Shown: positions 43,298 to 52,210 of the stretch, one piece after another
Numbering within the stretch: the first letter of the stretch is position 1
Layout: each line of letters starts with the position of its first letter
NCBI GenBank assembly: GCA_947473355.1
Contig: CANJCQ010000001.1
Span: forward strand, 62,001 to 126,000
Direction: 5' to 3'
Length of the DNA: 64,000 nucleotides
Source: Sphingomonadaceae bacterium
Lineage (GTDB): Bacteria > Pseudomonadota > Alphaproteobacteria > Sphingomonadales > Sphingomonadaceae
Made by a program: the position numbers and the translations under genes
The notes under the pieces: model-generated
Databases searched by the model: none
Seen by the model: only the letters and a program-made list of their open reading frames with translations
Told to the model about the DNA's origin: nothing

Positions 43298-44539
43298 CTA
43301 GTCCGATACGGTTTGCGCCCTGGCGCTATCGTCGTCCTCCAATACCTCTGGATCTGGCTTGGGCAGGATCAGGAAAAACAGGCTGCCGATTAGCGCCAGT
43401 GTCCCACTGATAACGAGGTACAGACTATAACTGCCAGTACTCTTCAAGGTTGTGCGAAGGATCAGTGCGCCAAAGGTAGATGAGAGTGAAATTGTTGCCG
43501 CCATCAGCCCCAAAACAGTGCCGTATACCCTGATTCCGAACGACCGGGCGACAAGGTAGCCGATCAAATCCGCCTCGGCTCCATAAGACAGGCCGACGAG
43601 CAAGATCGCGGCGGTCAGGACCATCATGTTGCCTGTGTCGCTAGCGATCAGGTATTGACCAATCGCGGGCATTGCCATGACGAGCATTGCAACTATCGGT
43701 GTGGAGAAACGATCAAGCGCCAAGCCGCAAGCGAAGCGACCGCAAAGCACGCCAATGGCAAAGATCGATATCATGCCGGAAATCTGCTGCGGCTGCACGT
43801 CATAGGCTTGCATCAGGACGCCAAGCTGGGAGTTGACAATAAAATTGGACATATTTGTAAGGAGAATGCCCGTCAGCATGATCCAGAAAACAGGCATGCG
43901 CGCCAGTTGCCTATAGGCACTCCACGCATTCTCTCGCTTCGCAGATTTCCGCTCAGGGACATTTTTCCGCGGAGGTACAAGCGCGATAGCAGCGAAACCG
44001 CCGACGCCGGTATAGATTGCCAGTGCAATGAAACCGTTCCGCCAGCCGTGTGTGGTTACGAAATTGTTCAGCATTGGCCCCAGGATGCCTATGGTCAACG
44101 CAGGGCCCGATGCCGTTATCGCCAGCGCAATGCCCCGCGCTCGCTGGGTGTGCTCAACGACGGCACGCGTGAAAACCGTTGAGGTCGTAGTCATGCACAG
44201 TAGGCTCTGGATGATCACAAGGAACAGGTAAAAGTAGAAATTGCCCGACATCCGGCTCATCACGACAAAGCCGATCGGGCCAGCGATGAAGCCGATTGAG
44301 GCGGTACGCCGAACATCGAACCTGTCCACCAGACGACCCGCTACGGGAAGCCCGACAAGGGAAATCATCCCGACAATGCCGAGCAGGGCGAAATCGGCCT
44401 TCGACCAGCCAAAGGCTCGAATCAGATGGGGGCCCATAATGGAATTGGTGAAGGCCAATGCCATGAAGCCGGAACTTAGCCCGATCATGGAAGCTAGCAA
44501 CGGTCGCCAGCCCTTTCTGAGTTCCTCTAAATATGTCAT
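43298..44539 (-). CDS. MFS transporter, third of a paralogous set
   Basis: A 413-residue, 12-segment MFS carrier. Its start (YLEELRKGWRPLLASMIGLS) and its second-half motif GRFACGLALDRFSTP mark it as a paralogue of the tandem pair at 34496 and 35827, though more diverged. The stop codon (43298-43300) overlaps the original stop codon of the SDR gene interrupted by IS66, so the two genes were tightly convergent before the insertion. It probably transports an organic anion. Confidence 0.88.
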   Translation of the reverse strand: MTYLEELRKGWRPLLASMIGLSSGFMALAFTNSIMGPHLIRAFGWSKADFALLGIVGMISLVGLPVAGRLVDRFDVRRTASIGFIAGPIGFVVMSRMSGNFYFYLFLVIIQSLLCMTTTSTVFTRAVVEHTQRARGIALAITASGPALTIGILGPMLNNFVTTHGWRNGFIALAIYTGVGGFAAIALVPPRKNVPERKSAKRENAWSAYRQLARMPVFWIMLTGILLTNMSNFIVNSQLGVLMQAYDVQPQQISGMISIFAIGVLCGRFACGLALDRFSTPIVAMLVMAMPAIGQYLIASDTGNMMVLTAAILLVGLSYGAEADLIGYLVARSFGIRVYGTVLGLMAATISLSSTFGALILRTTLKSTGSYSLYLVISGTLALIGSLFFLILPKPDPEVLEDDDSARAQTVSD

Positions 44540-44765
44540 GTCAACTCCCCCATTTTCGATGACTTGCCCACCGCCTTCTCGCAGTGTGCGTTAGCATTGA
44601 TACAGCCCGGTGCAGGAATGTTTTTGCGTCATGCCATCATGCAAGCCCATCATCTCCAGTCCGCAACCGGTATCGCGAAATTGACACTTGACGGCAATCG
44701 TCCAGTCCCTGCTATAAGCCGAAATATAGTATGTGCTATGATATTGTGCTAACGGGGAGATTCAA

Positions 44766-45479
44766 ATGTCTGATACCATTACTGTCAACAGCGCCGGTTC
44801 CGAAATGAAGCTCTACACTGCAAAGCCAGCAGGCGCCGCAAAGGGCGCGGTTATCGTGATCCAGGAAGCTTTCGGCATGACCGATCACATCAAGGATATC
44901 TGCAACCGGATTGCCGCCGCAGGCTATCTCGCCGTGGCGCCGCACGTGTTCCACCGCACCGGCGATCCGCTGATCTCCTACGAGAACATGCGCGATGTGA
45001 TGCCGCACCTCATGGCACTCAACCGCGCCGATATCGAAGCCGACCTCGGGGCCTGTTTCGACTATCTGGCAGGGCAGGGCTTCAAGGGCCGGCAGGTCGG
45101 AATCATCGGCTTCTGCATGGGCGGCACGATCTCATTCTTCGCTGGCGCCGAATATGAACTGGGCGCGGCGGTGACCTATTACGGTGGCGGCATTGCGCAG
45201 GGCCGGTTCGGCCTTCCAGGCCTTGCTGAAATGGCTCCCGGCCTCAAGACACCCTGGCAGGGTAATTTCGGCGATCTCGACCAGCAGATTCCCACTGCCG
45301 AAGTGGAGCAACTGCGCGAGGCGGCGGCCAAGGCCGGTGTCGCGACCGAGATCAACCGATATGCCGAGGCCGATCACGGCTTCCACTGCAATGACCGCAG
45401 CGCCTATCACGAGGCTTCGGCAAGGGACTCCTGGCCGAAGACGATTGACTTCTTCGACGCCCACATCAAGGCCGTGTAA
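44766..45479 (+). CDS. Dienelactone hydrolase family protein
   Basis: A 237-residue alpha/beta hydrolase of the dienelactone hydrolase family. The nucleophile is Cys117 in IIGFCMGG, Glu34 (IQEAFG) matches the Glu that gates that cysteine, and the catalytic His lies in ADHGFHC. The family opens lactone rings in ring-cleavage pathways; other ester or lactone substrates are possible. GGGGAG lies 7 nt before the ATG. It is the first gene of a forward trio with a SnoaL-like and a PhyH-type protein. A hairpin follows its stop. Confidence 0.9.
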   Translation: MSDTITVNSAGSEMKLYTAKPAGAAKGAVIVIQEAFGMTDHIKDICNRIAAAGYLAVAPHVFHRTGDPLISYENMRDVMPHLMALNRADIEADLGACFDYLAGQGFKGRQVGIIGFCMGGTISFFAGAEYELGAAVTYYGGGIAQGRFGLPGLAEMAPGLKTPWQGNFGDLDQQIPTAEVEQLREAAAKAGVATEINRYAEADHGFHCNDRSAYHEASARDSWPKTIDFFDAHIKAV

Positions 45480-45485
45480 CGCTTA

Positions 45486-45520
45486 CGCGCGCTGCCAGGC
45501 GGAGAGCCGGGCAGCGCGCG
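45486..45520. terminator. Strong GC-rich hairpin after dienelactone hydrolase gene
   Basis: Perfect 11-bp arms CGCGCGCTGCC (45486-45496) and GGCAGCGCGCG (45510-45520) with a 13-nt loop, starting 7 bp after the stop codon. No T-run follows, so it may attenuate, protect mRNA ends, or end transcription with a factor. Confidence 0.5.
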
Positions 45521-45549
45521 AGGGTGGGCATGGGTGACCGGAGAGAGTC

Positions 45550-45957
45550 ATGGATGACATCGAAGCGATCAAGCAGGTCCAGGCGCAATATGGCCGTGCC
45601 GCTGATACCCACGACTGGGAGCTGCTACGGCCGACCGTCACCGATGATTTCCACTGCGACACCGGCGCCGGTGGAAGGGGCGAAACGCGGGGCCTTGAGG
45701 CATTCATCGCCCGGGTCGGCACCAACCCTGCCGTGACCGTCCATCATGCCCTGATGCCGGAGATCGAACTGACTTCGCCCACCACAGCGAACGGCATCTG
45801 GGGCGTTCACCTCTTCGCCAAGATGCCCGACGGCGCAGCGGTCGATGCCTATGGCCACTATCACAACACTTATTGCAAGATCGACGGTGCCTGGAAACTC
45901 GCCAGCCTTAAGCTCAAATGGTTGCACCGCGAGATCCGGCCCGGAACGCCAGTCTGA
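45550..45957 (+). CDS. SnoaL-like (NTF2-fold) protein
   Basis: A 135-residue NTF2/SnoaL-like protein, the usual length for a single-domain member. It begins IEAIKQVQAQYGRAADTHDW, the typical first helix of this fold with conserved Tyr and Asp, and contains VHHALMPEIEL and the DAYGHYHNTYCK strand. Members include isomerases and dehydratases acting on cyclic substrates; activity is unassigned. GGAGAG precedes the ATG. It lies 8 bp upstream of the PhyH-type gene, with which it is surely co-transcribed. Confidence 0.8.
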   Translation: MDDIEAIKQVQAQYGRAADTHDWELLRPTVTDDFHCDTGAGGRGETRGLEAFIARVGTNPAVTVHHALMPEIELTSPTTANGIWGVHLFAKMPDGAAVDAYGHYHNTYCKIDGAWKLASLKLKWLHREIRPGTPV

Positions 45958-45965
45958 GGCGGGGC

Positions 45966-46757
45966 ATGACAGCTCCGGTACCACAAGCACTCGTCGAGGC
46001 CTGTCGGCGAGTGCTTGACGAAGTGGGCTACTGCGTGGTGCCGGACGCGCTCGATTGCGAGGCGCTGGAATCAGTTCGCCGCGCGCTCGACCGCGCCGCC
46101 GCGCAAGACGATTCCGATGGAACGGCTCTGCGCTATGGCCCGGATGGAGCCAACCAGCGACTGTGGGCGCTACTCAACAGGGGCGACGAATTCATTCGGC
46201 TCGCGCTGCACCCGCTGGCGCTGGCACTGGTGCGCAGCGGGCTGGGGCCAGACATCCAGCTGACCAACATCTCGGCAAATATCACAGGGCCGGGCGGCGA
46301 CCGCGAAATCGGCCGCCTGCATACCGATCAAGGCTTTTTACCGCAGCCCTGGCCCTTTCAGCTTGCCACCAATGTCGCCTTCTTTCTCGATGACTTCACC
46401 GAGGAGAACGGCGCAACATTGGTGGTGCCGGGAAGCCACAAGGTGCTAGATGTGCCCGATCACGGACTGGCGCCGGACACTCCCGCGCGGATTACCGGCA
46501 AGGCCGGCAGCATGGCGGTGTGGGACGGACGGCTGCACCACGCCACCGGGTTGAACCGCACCGCCGACCAGCGCCGCCGGGGCATTTTCGCGACCTACAA
46601 CCTTCCGTTTCTGCGCACGCAGGAGAACTGGTGCCGCTCGCTCGACCCGCGCCTGCTGGACCGGTTTCCGGGCCTCGCCGCGCTGACCGGCTTCGAGGAA
46701 TGGCAGACGCTGGGCAGCGTCAATGGGCCGAAGCAATCCGGGCAATTTCTGACCTGA
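45966..46757 (+). CDS. Phytanoyl-CoA dioxygenase (PhyH)-family oxygenase
   Basis: A 263-residue Fe(II)/2-oxoglutarate oxygenase of the PhyH family. Iron ligands are His119 and Asp121 (LHTDQGF) and His192 (DGRLHHATGLN); the VVPGSHK segment typical of the family is present. It would hydroxylate a substrate next to a carbonyl or on an alicyclic carbon. The start at 45966 (MTAPVPQALV) is chosen because the longer frame overlaps the SnoaL-like gene. Its stop abuts the stop of the convergent aldehyde dehydrogenase gene (TGATCA). Confidence 0.86.
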   Translation: MTAPVPQALVEACRRVLDEVGYCVVPDALDCEALESVRRALDRAAAQDDSDGTALRYGPDGANQRLWALLNRGDEFIRLALHPLALALVRSGLGPDIQLTNISANITGPGGDREIGRLHTDQGFLPQPWPFQLATNVAFFLDDFTEENGATLVVPGSHKVLDVPDHGLAPDTPARITGKAGSMAVWDGRLHHATGLNRTADQRRRGIFATYNLPFLRTQENWCRSLDPRLLDRFPGLAALTGFEEWQTLGSVNGPKQSGQFLT

Positions 46758-48233
46758 TCAGCCAAGCTGCGCCGGCATGCCGTCGAGCAGCAGGAGCTTG
46801 GCTTCGAGGAACTCCTTCAGGCCCTCGACCCCGCCCTCACGGCCAATGCCAGACTGTTTGAAGCCGCCGAACACGATGTTCTGGTCCCAGCGCAGCGCAT
46901 TGTGGCCGACATTCCCGGTCCTCAGCCTGCGTGCTGCGGCATAGGCCCGGTCTAGGTCATTGGTAAACACTGACGCGTTGAGCCCGTAGATTGTGTCGTT
47001 GGCGAGATCGATTGCCTGGGCTTCGCTGTCTGCTGGGATGACGCTGAGCACCGGGCCGAATATCTCCTCGCGGGCTATCGTCGACTGGTTGTCGACATTC
47101 CCGAAGACCGTCGGCTCGATGTAATAGCCCCGGTTCAGATGCTTTGGCCTCCCGCCACCGGTTGCCAGGGTCGCACCCTCGGCCTTGCCCTTGGCGATAT
47201 AGCCTTCGACGCGGTCACGCTGGCGCGCCATGGCAAGCGGACCCATTTCGCTAAGCGGGTCGAACGGATCGTCGACCCGGGTCTTGCCGAAAGACTGCGC
47301 CAGCGCTTCGACAAATTGATTGTGGCGGCCGCGCGGCACGATGATCCGGGTGATCGACGCGCAGACCTGGCCGGTCATCATCGGGGCCAGCCGGGCGATG
47401 GACTGCGCCGCCACTTCGACGTCATAGTCATCGAAGATCACCGCCGCCGACTTGCCGCCGAGTTCCAGCGTGCAGCGCGCAATGCGCTCGCCGCAGGCAA
47501 CCGCGATGCGCTTGCCCGCCGCAGTCGAACCAGTGAATGTTACCTTGTCGACCCCAGGGTGCCGCACCAGCTTTTCCGACACCTCGCGCCCGGCGGTGAT
47601 GAAATTCACCACGCCCGGCGGCAGGCCGATCTGCTCGCAGGCCTCGGCGAGGATATAGGCGGCCGAAGGTGCTTCGGGCGCGGGTTTGACTATCACCGTG
47701 CAGCCGGCGAGCAGCGCTGGCGCGATCTTGTAGGCGATGGTTGAAGGCGGGCCATTCCAGGGAATGATCGCCGCGACCACTCCGACTGGTTCGCGCACCA
47801 TCAGTCCGACGCTCGCCGCATTTGTCTGCATCTGCTCGATAAATGGATAAGTCTCGGCGAGATCAGCATACCAGCGATAGGTAGCACCCAGATATTGCCC
47901 GGCCAGGGTGGATTTGCTGTGCAGGAACCCTGTCTCGACTGTCCAGGTCAGGGCCGTGGAGGTTGCACGCTCCTCAAGCGCGTCGGCCAGTGCGCGCAGG
48001 TATTGTGCCCGCTCAGCATGGGTCAGGCGGGGCCATGGGCCAGAATCGAATGCTTCGCGTGCTGCGGCGACAGCGCGATCCACATCTGCCTCCTGCGCCT
48101 CGGCGACTGAGACGAACAGCTCTTCGGTTCCGCTGTTAAACACGTCGATTTTTTTCGTCGTCGAGGCATCGACCCATTCGCCGCCGATATAGAAGCAATC
48201 GTTATGCTTGAGGGGGTGTGTGTAGTCCGTCAC
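46758..48233 (-). CDS. NAD(P)-dependent aldehyde dehydrogenase
   Basis: A 491-residue aldehyde dehydrogenase, oxidising an aldehyde to the acid. The catalytic Cys291 (GQVCAS), general base Glu257 (LELGGKS) and oxyanion Asn160 (IPWNGP) are all in place, with the cofactor motif FTGSTAAG at 233-240. The length is typical. It follows the SRPBCC gene on the reverse strand by about 100 bp. The substrate is presumably an aldehyde formed by alcohol oxidation or aldol cleavage in the pathway. Confidence 0.93.
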   Translation of the reverse strand: MTDYTHPLKHNDCFYIGGEWVDASTTKKIDVFNSGTEELFVSVAEAQEADVDRAVAAAREAFDSGPWPRLTHAERAQYLRALADALEERATSTALTWTVETGFLHSKSTLAGQYLGATYRWYADLAETYPFIEQMQTNAASVGLMVREPVGVVAAIIPWNGPPSTIAYKIAPALLAGCTVIVKPAPEAPSAAYILAEACEQIGLPPGVVNFITAGREVSEKLVRHPGVDKVTFTGSTAAGKRIAVACGERIARCTLELGGKSAAVIFDDYDVEVAAQSIARLAPMMTGQVCASITRIIVPRGRHNQFVEALAQSFGKTRVDDPFDPLSEMGPLAMARQRDRVEGYIAKGKAEGATLATGGGRPKHLNRGYYIEPTVFGNVDNQSTIAREEIFGPVLSVIPADSEAQAIDLANDTIYGLNASVFTNDLDRAYAAARRLRTGNVGHNALRWDQNIVFGGFKQSGIGREGGVEGLKEFLEAKLLLLDGMPAQLG

Positions 48234-48332
48234 TCAGTGTTCCTTTTGATCAGTCCGATGCTGAGTTGATCACTGGCTGCCTGCGGCCAGCCGACAATGG
48301 CTGCGCGATCGGACAACAACCCAGCCGTAGGC

Positions 48333-48770
48333 TCAACCTTCCATCAGCGCTTTTACGGTATCGAGCGCCTTCTGATATTCCTTGAATGCGCCTTCGATCA
48401 GGAAGTCCTCGGTCTCCAGCTCCCAGGTGACGTGCGATGAGGTGTCGCTGAGCGGCGTAACCTTCAGTGTGCCGTCGATGGCATGCGCTGTCAGGTCGCG
48501 GCCGACGATCTTCTCGAAATTGACCGGTTCGGGGAGGGCGTAGCTGTAGGTGTACTGTGCATCGTCGTGGTTGGTAAGGCGCTGGGAGAGGCTAAAGCCG
48601 ATCTTGTCCCAGGCGTTACGCCGCACAGTACGCAGGTCGCCGTCCATCGATGCGCGGGCTTCTTCAGAACCGGGGATCCAGCTGATGTCAGTGAAGTTGC
48701 CGATACGGGCCCAGATTTCGGCAGCAGGCCGGTTGATTGTCGCCTGGGCGCATTTCGTAATTGTGGGCAT
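48333..48770 (-). CDS. SRPBCC (START-like) domain protein
   Basis: A 145-residue protein of the SRPBCC/polyketide-cyclase-like fold. It opens with ATINRPAAEIWARIGNFTDISWIPG, the classic first strand and helix of the fold, and ends in a long C-terminal helix (EYQKALDTVKALMEG) that would cap a hydrophobic pocket. It probably binds a hydrophobic ligand, as a cyclase, carrier or sensor. The start at 48770 has GAGAGGAA about 7 nt upstream. It lies between the aldehyde dehydrogenase and a SnoaL-like gene on the same strand. Confidence 0.8.
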   Translation of the reverse strand: MPTITKCAQATINRPAAEIWARIGNFTDISWIPGSEEARASMDGDLRTVRRNAWDKIGFSLSQRLTNHDDAQYTYSYALPEPVNFEKIVGRDLTAHAIDGTLKVTPLSDTSSHVTWELETEDFLIEGAFKEYQKALDTVKALMEG

Positions 48771-48913
48771 GTGTTGTTCCTCTCCATTACGTGCGGCTTG
48801 CAAGGTCGCGCGACACCGCTTCGAATTCACTTTTTCCCGGTTAAGCTAGTGCGGACGTGCTCCGACAGACATGGACTGGTTCGCCTCTGGATATGTGGAA
48901 TTCTCAGGGCGCA

Positions 48914-49378
48914 CTATTCCGGCTCGCCGCGGGTCACGTCCACGCGGTGGCGAACGATGCGGCAGCTGCTGATCCGCCAGCCAAGGGCTGTGCGCAGATA
49001 GTCTTCATGATACCAGCCGTGGCCGCGGATGGTCATTGGCGTGCCATTAAAGGTGCCAGTGACATAGTCATCCATGGGCCAGACTGCCGAGGCTGTATCC
49101 GGACCGGTCAGGGTAATCTCCGGCGTATGGATGCGGTGCACCGTCTTCGCTTCGGCCAGCGCGCCGGAAACCGATGCAACCACTGCGTCCCGACCTTCAG
49201 TCGCTCCGCCATCGCCGTGGAGCACGTGATCCTCGCTGAGCACTTCGCGCCCCCAGCTATCCCAGTCCTTGGTGTCGATGAGGCGAACGCCTTTGGCCTT
49301 GAGGTGGGTGATCGCATCAATGTCGGCAAGTCTCTGCACTTCGGCAAGCAGATCGTCCGGGTTGAGCCGCAAATTCAT
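48914..49378 (-). CDS. SnoaL-like (NTF2-fold) protein
   Basis: A 154-residue NTF2/SnoaL-like protein, with ADIDAITHLKAKGVRLIDTKDW as first helix and later VHRIHTPEITL and RGHGWYHEDYLR strands. It is the third such protein in the window. Like the others it could be a dehydratase or isomerase, but catalytic residues cannot be fixed without a structure-based alignment. GGAGAT precedes the ATG at 49378. It lies upstream of the SRPBCC gene on the same strand. Confidence 0.78.
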   Translation of the reverse strand: MNLRLNPDDLLAEVQRLADIDAITHLKAKGVRLIDTKDWDSWGREVLSEDHVLHGDGGATEGRDAVVASVSGALAEAKTVHRIHTPEITLTGPDTASAVWPMDDYVTGTFNGTPMTIRGHGWYHEDYLRTALGWRISSCRIVRHRVDVTRGEPE

Positions 49379-49508
49379 CAGGTATCTCCATTGAAAGCTG
49401 CCAATGCCGAAGCCGCCAAATTCCTGTTGCGGTTCACGCAGACATCAAGCCCTTGTTCCGGCTGGACTTCCTTGGGGGGTGATGCGAAGCGTATTTTTAG
49501 AGTCCTCT

Positions 49509-49535
49509 TATCTAGTGTTATGGTTTCAATAGATA
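49509..49535. promoter_or_regulatory. Inverted repeat in divergent intergenic region
   Basis: TATCTA (49509-49514) and TAGATA (49530-49535) lie in the 341-bp region 49379-49719 between the divergent SnoaL-like and SDR genes. A small hairpin CGTCC-acatcgc-GGACG follows near 49542. No open frame is supported here. The repeats are short and the regulatory call is tentative. Confidence 0.25.
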
Positions 49536-49719
49536 GTCTAGCGTCCACATCGCGGACGTGTCAACAGTAACCCCTGGCGCCAGTCCGGGCCTGGGCCTGC
49601 GCCGCTTGACCGCCTATTGGCTGCTGCCTAGGGTGTAATCGTTATGAGTATTTTCGGCAATTCGCGCGCGGAGGCGTGCGGGACATATGGACCGGAATCG
49701 TCGAGGGGAGGGGCAAGCG

Positions 49720-50541
49720 ATGATCCAGCCTGACAGGGCCGCTAGCGGCAGAGAAAGGCTCGCGGATCGGGTCGCAATTGTCACCGGGGCGGGGTCAAAG
49801 ACATCAGAGGCGGACGCCGCATTGGTGGGGACCGGCAAGGCCATTGCCATCCAGCTGGCGCGCGAGGGTGCCAGTGTGCTGGTGGTGGATCGCCACGAAG
49901 ACCGCGCCGCCGCAACATCTCAGAGGATAGTTGACGAAGGCGGCAAGGCGGCCTCGCTGGTGCTCGAACTGACCGAAGCTGGTGCTAGCCAGCAAATTGC
50001 GGATGCTGCTGTCGAGCAGTTTGGACGCATCGACATTCTGGTGGCCAATGCGGCAGGCTATGCTTCGCACAGTTTTCTCGAAACGACGCAGGAGGAGCTC
50101 GAGCAAACCATCGCGGTGAATCTGGTGGCCCCCTTCATGCAGACCCAGGCGGTGATTCCGGCAATGATTGCGGCGGGCGGTGGCTCGGTGATCTACATTT
50201 CCTCGATCCTTGCGATGCGGGGCCCGGCTATGGCGCCTTACGCCGCGAGCAAGGCCGGTCTGATGGGGCTGGTGACGAGCCTTGCCAGCACCTTTGGTGC
50301 CCAGGGAGTTCGGTTCAACTGCGTCGCACCGGGACTGGTCGATACGCCGATACGCCGAAACCTTTCTGCCAGGCGAGGTATCGACTCGTCCGATGGCGGG
50401 AAATACGCGCCGCCGCTCGCGATTGCCGCCGATGCCTGGGATGTCGCCCATATCGCAGCTTTCCTTGCCAGCGACGAAGGGCGTTACATTAGCGGCGTGC
50501 TGCTGCCGGTTGACGGTGCAACTACCACGCGCATGTTCTGA
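49720..50541 (+). CDS. SDR-family oxidoreductase with extended cofactor loop
   Basis: A 273-residue short-chain dehydrogenase. The catalytic set is complete (Ser in ISSILAMRG, Tyr and Lys in YAASK). The cofactor motif is unusual: TGAG (22-25) is followed by 11 residues before GTGKA (37-41), about nine more than in a classical TGxxxGxG, so the loop over the cofactor is longer. The start at 49720 has GAGGGGAGGGG about 7 nt upstream; the ATG at 49687 lies before that site. It lies about 105 bp before a DHA2-type carrier gene. Confidence 0.84.
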   Translation: MIQPDRAASGRERLADRVAIVTGAGSKTSEADAALVGTGKAIAIQLAREGASVLVVDRHEDRAAATSQRIVDEGGKAASLVLELTEAGASQQIADAAVEQFGRIDILVANAAGYASHSFLETTQEELEQTIAVNLVAPFMQTQAVIPAMIAAGGGSVIYISSILAMRGPAMAPYAASKAGLMGLVTSLASTFGAQGVRFNCVAPGLVDTPIRRNLSARRGIDSSDGGKYAPPLAIAADAWDVAHIAAFLASDEGRYISGVLLPVDGATTTRMF

Positions 50542-50646
50542 ATTGCCGGCAGGCTTCCATCAGTGATGCCTGAAACGGCGCCTGGACCGAGGCCGAACTA
50601 ACGAACCAATGCCGCCCGGGAACCCAGGGCTCCACAAGGAAATGCA

Positions 50647-52059
50647 ATGCGACGCAACACCACTGCGATAATTACCGCGTTATTCATCGCCGAAGTGGCG
50701 GTCGTCTTCGAATCCTCGATGCTTTATACCGCGCTTCCGACGCTGATCCGCCAATTTGGCGATCCGATCTCCGCCGGCTGGCTCATCACCATCCACATGC
50801 TGATCGGTGCGGCGGTAAGCGTCGTCATCGGGCGGCTGGGCGACATTTACGGGCGCAAGCCCATGATTCTGGCTGTACTCGCCGTAGCAATGGTCGGTTC
50901 GGTGATCAGCGCGGTGACTACGCATTTCAGCATCGTACTGGTGGGCAGGGCAATGCAGGGTTTTGCAGTCGCGGCGATCCCGCTCACCATCGGCGTGATC
51001 CGCGAAGCGCTGCCAGCAGCGCGGGTGCCGGTCGCCGTGGGACTGATGACCACGGCCACCGCAACCGGCGGGGCGGTTGGGCTGGTGCTGGGCGGGGTGA
51101 TAGTCGACCGGTTCAACTGGCATTGGCTTTTCGTGTTCAGCTCGATCCTGCTGGGCATCTCGTGGCTGATGGTCAGGCTGACTTTACCCGCGCGGCCGGG
51201 CATACAGCCAGCAGAGCCGGTCAATTGGATCGAAGGCGTGCTGTTGGTCCCGGGCATCATGGCACTGCTTTACGGTTTCAGCCTGTCGAAAAGCCATGGC
51301 TGGAGTAGTCCACAGCTGCTCGGCTGGATCGCTATTGGGGTGGTGGTTCTGGCCTGGTGGGCGCGGATCAGCCTGCGCGCCAAGGAGCCTTTCGTCGACC
51401 TGCGGCTGCTAGGCACCCGCAATGTCGCCGTTGCCAATGGCCTAGCAGCCGTCCTCAGTCTCGGCACAATGCAGGTCATGCTGGTCTTCGCGCCATACAT
51501 CCAGTCGCCCAAGTGGACCATGGTCGGGCTTGGGCTAACGGCTACCGCAGCCGGCCTCGCGAAGCTCCCATCGAATGTCGTTTCGCTGCTTGCCGGCCCC
51601 CTCACGGGCTATTTCAGCGCCCGAACTGGCAGCCGGCCGCTTGTGATGATCGGAATGCTAATGACCGCCTTGGGGTGGTTCGCCAGTATGGGGATGCCGA
51701 ACAGCCTCGGCGAAGTAATCGCTTTGCTCTGCGTGATAACCTTCGGCTCGTCTGTGCTTAATGCAGCGATCTACCTGGTGCTGGTCGACTCCGTGCCGAC
51801 CCAACGCACCGGTGAAGCAATCGGCATGACCTCGGTGTTTCGCGGAATCGCGACGGCAATTGGTGCGCAGGTCGTTTCGATACTGTTGGCGAGCGATACT
51901 GTCATTGCGCCGGGAGGCGCCCGGCTGACTTCTGCCGCCGGTTACCATCTGGGCATGGCCTGGATTGGCGGCGTGTCGCTGTTGGGCGCGATCCTCGCGC
52001 TGTTGCTGAAGCCGGTGGCAAAGGCGCCGCAGGCGGACGGCGCTGTCTCTGTGACCTGA
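50647..52059 (+). CDS. MFS transporter, DHA2 (EmrB/QacA-like) type
   Basis: A 470-residue MFS protein with about 14 hydrophobic segments, the size of the DHA2 drug:proton antiporter group. The loop motif GRLGDIYGRKPMIL and an antiporter-type motif in segment 5 (TATATGGAVGLVLGG) support an exporter. It could expel a toxic intermediate or an inhibitor rather than import substrate. An AGGAAA site precedes the ATG. It follows the SDR gene in the same direction and converges with the MetE-like gene. Confidence 0.87.
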   Translation: MRRNTTAIITALFIAEVAVVFESSMLYTALPTLIRQFGDPISAGWLITIHMLIGAAVSVVIGRLGDIYGRKPMILAVLAVAMVGSVISAVTTHFSIVLVGRAMQGFAVAAIPLTIGVIREALPAARVPVAVGLMTTATATGGAVGLVLGGVIVDRFNWHWLFVFSSILLGISWLMVRLTLPARPGIQPAEPVNWIEGVLLVPGIMALLYGFSLSKSHGWSSPQLLGWIAIGVVVLAWWARISLRAKEPFVDLRLLGTRNVAVANGLAAVLSLGTMQVMLVFAPYIQSPKWTMVGLGLTATAAGLAKLPSNVVSLLAGPLTGYFSARTGSRPLVMIGMLMTALGWFASMGMPNSLGEVIALLCVITFGSSVLNAAIYLVLVDSVPTQRTGEAIGMTSVFRGIATAIGAQVVSILLASDTVIAPGGARLTSAAGYHLGMAWIGGVSLLGAILALLLKPVAKAPQADGAVSVT

Positions 52060-52210
52060 TTGCAGCTGAAGCCGGCAAACAGACCGGCTCGCGTCTCGAT
52101 CAGGCCGACACCAGTTCACCCGGGCTGCAGTTACCAGCGTCGATGGTGATGAGCAGATCATGAGTGATTGCCGGCCACTCCCTGTTCGCCTCGCCGCGCG
52201 CAGCGCCGGC

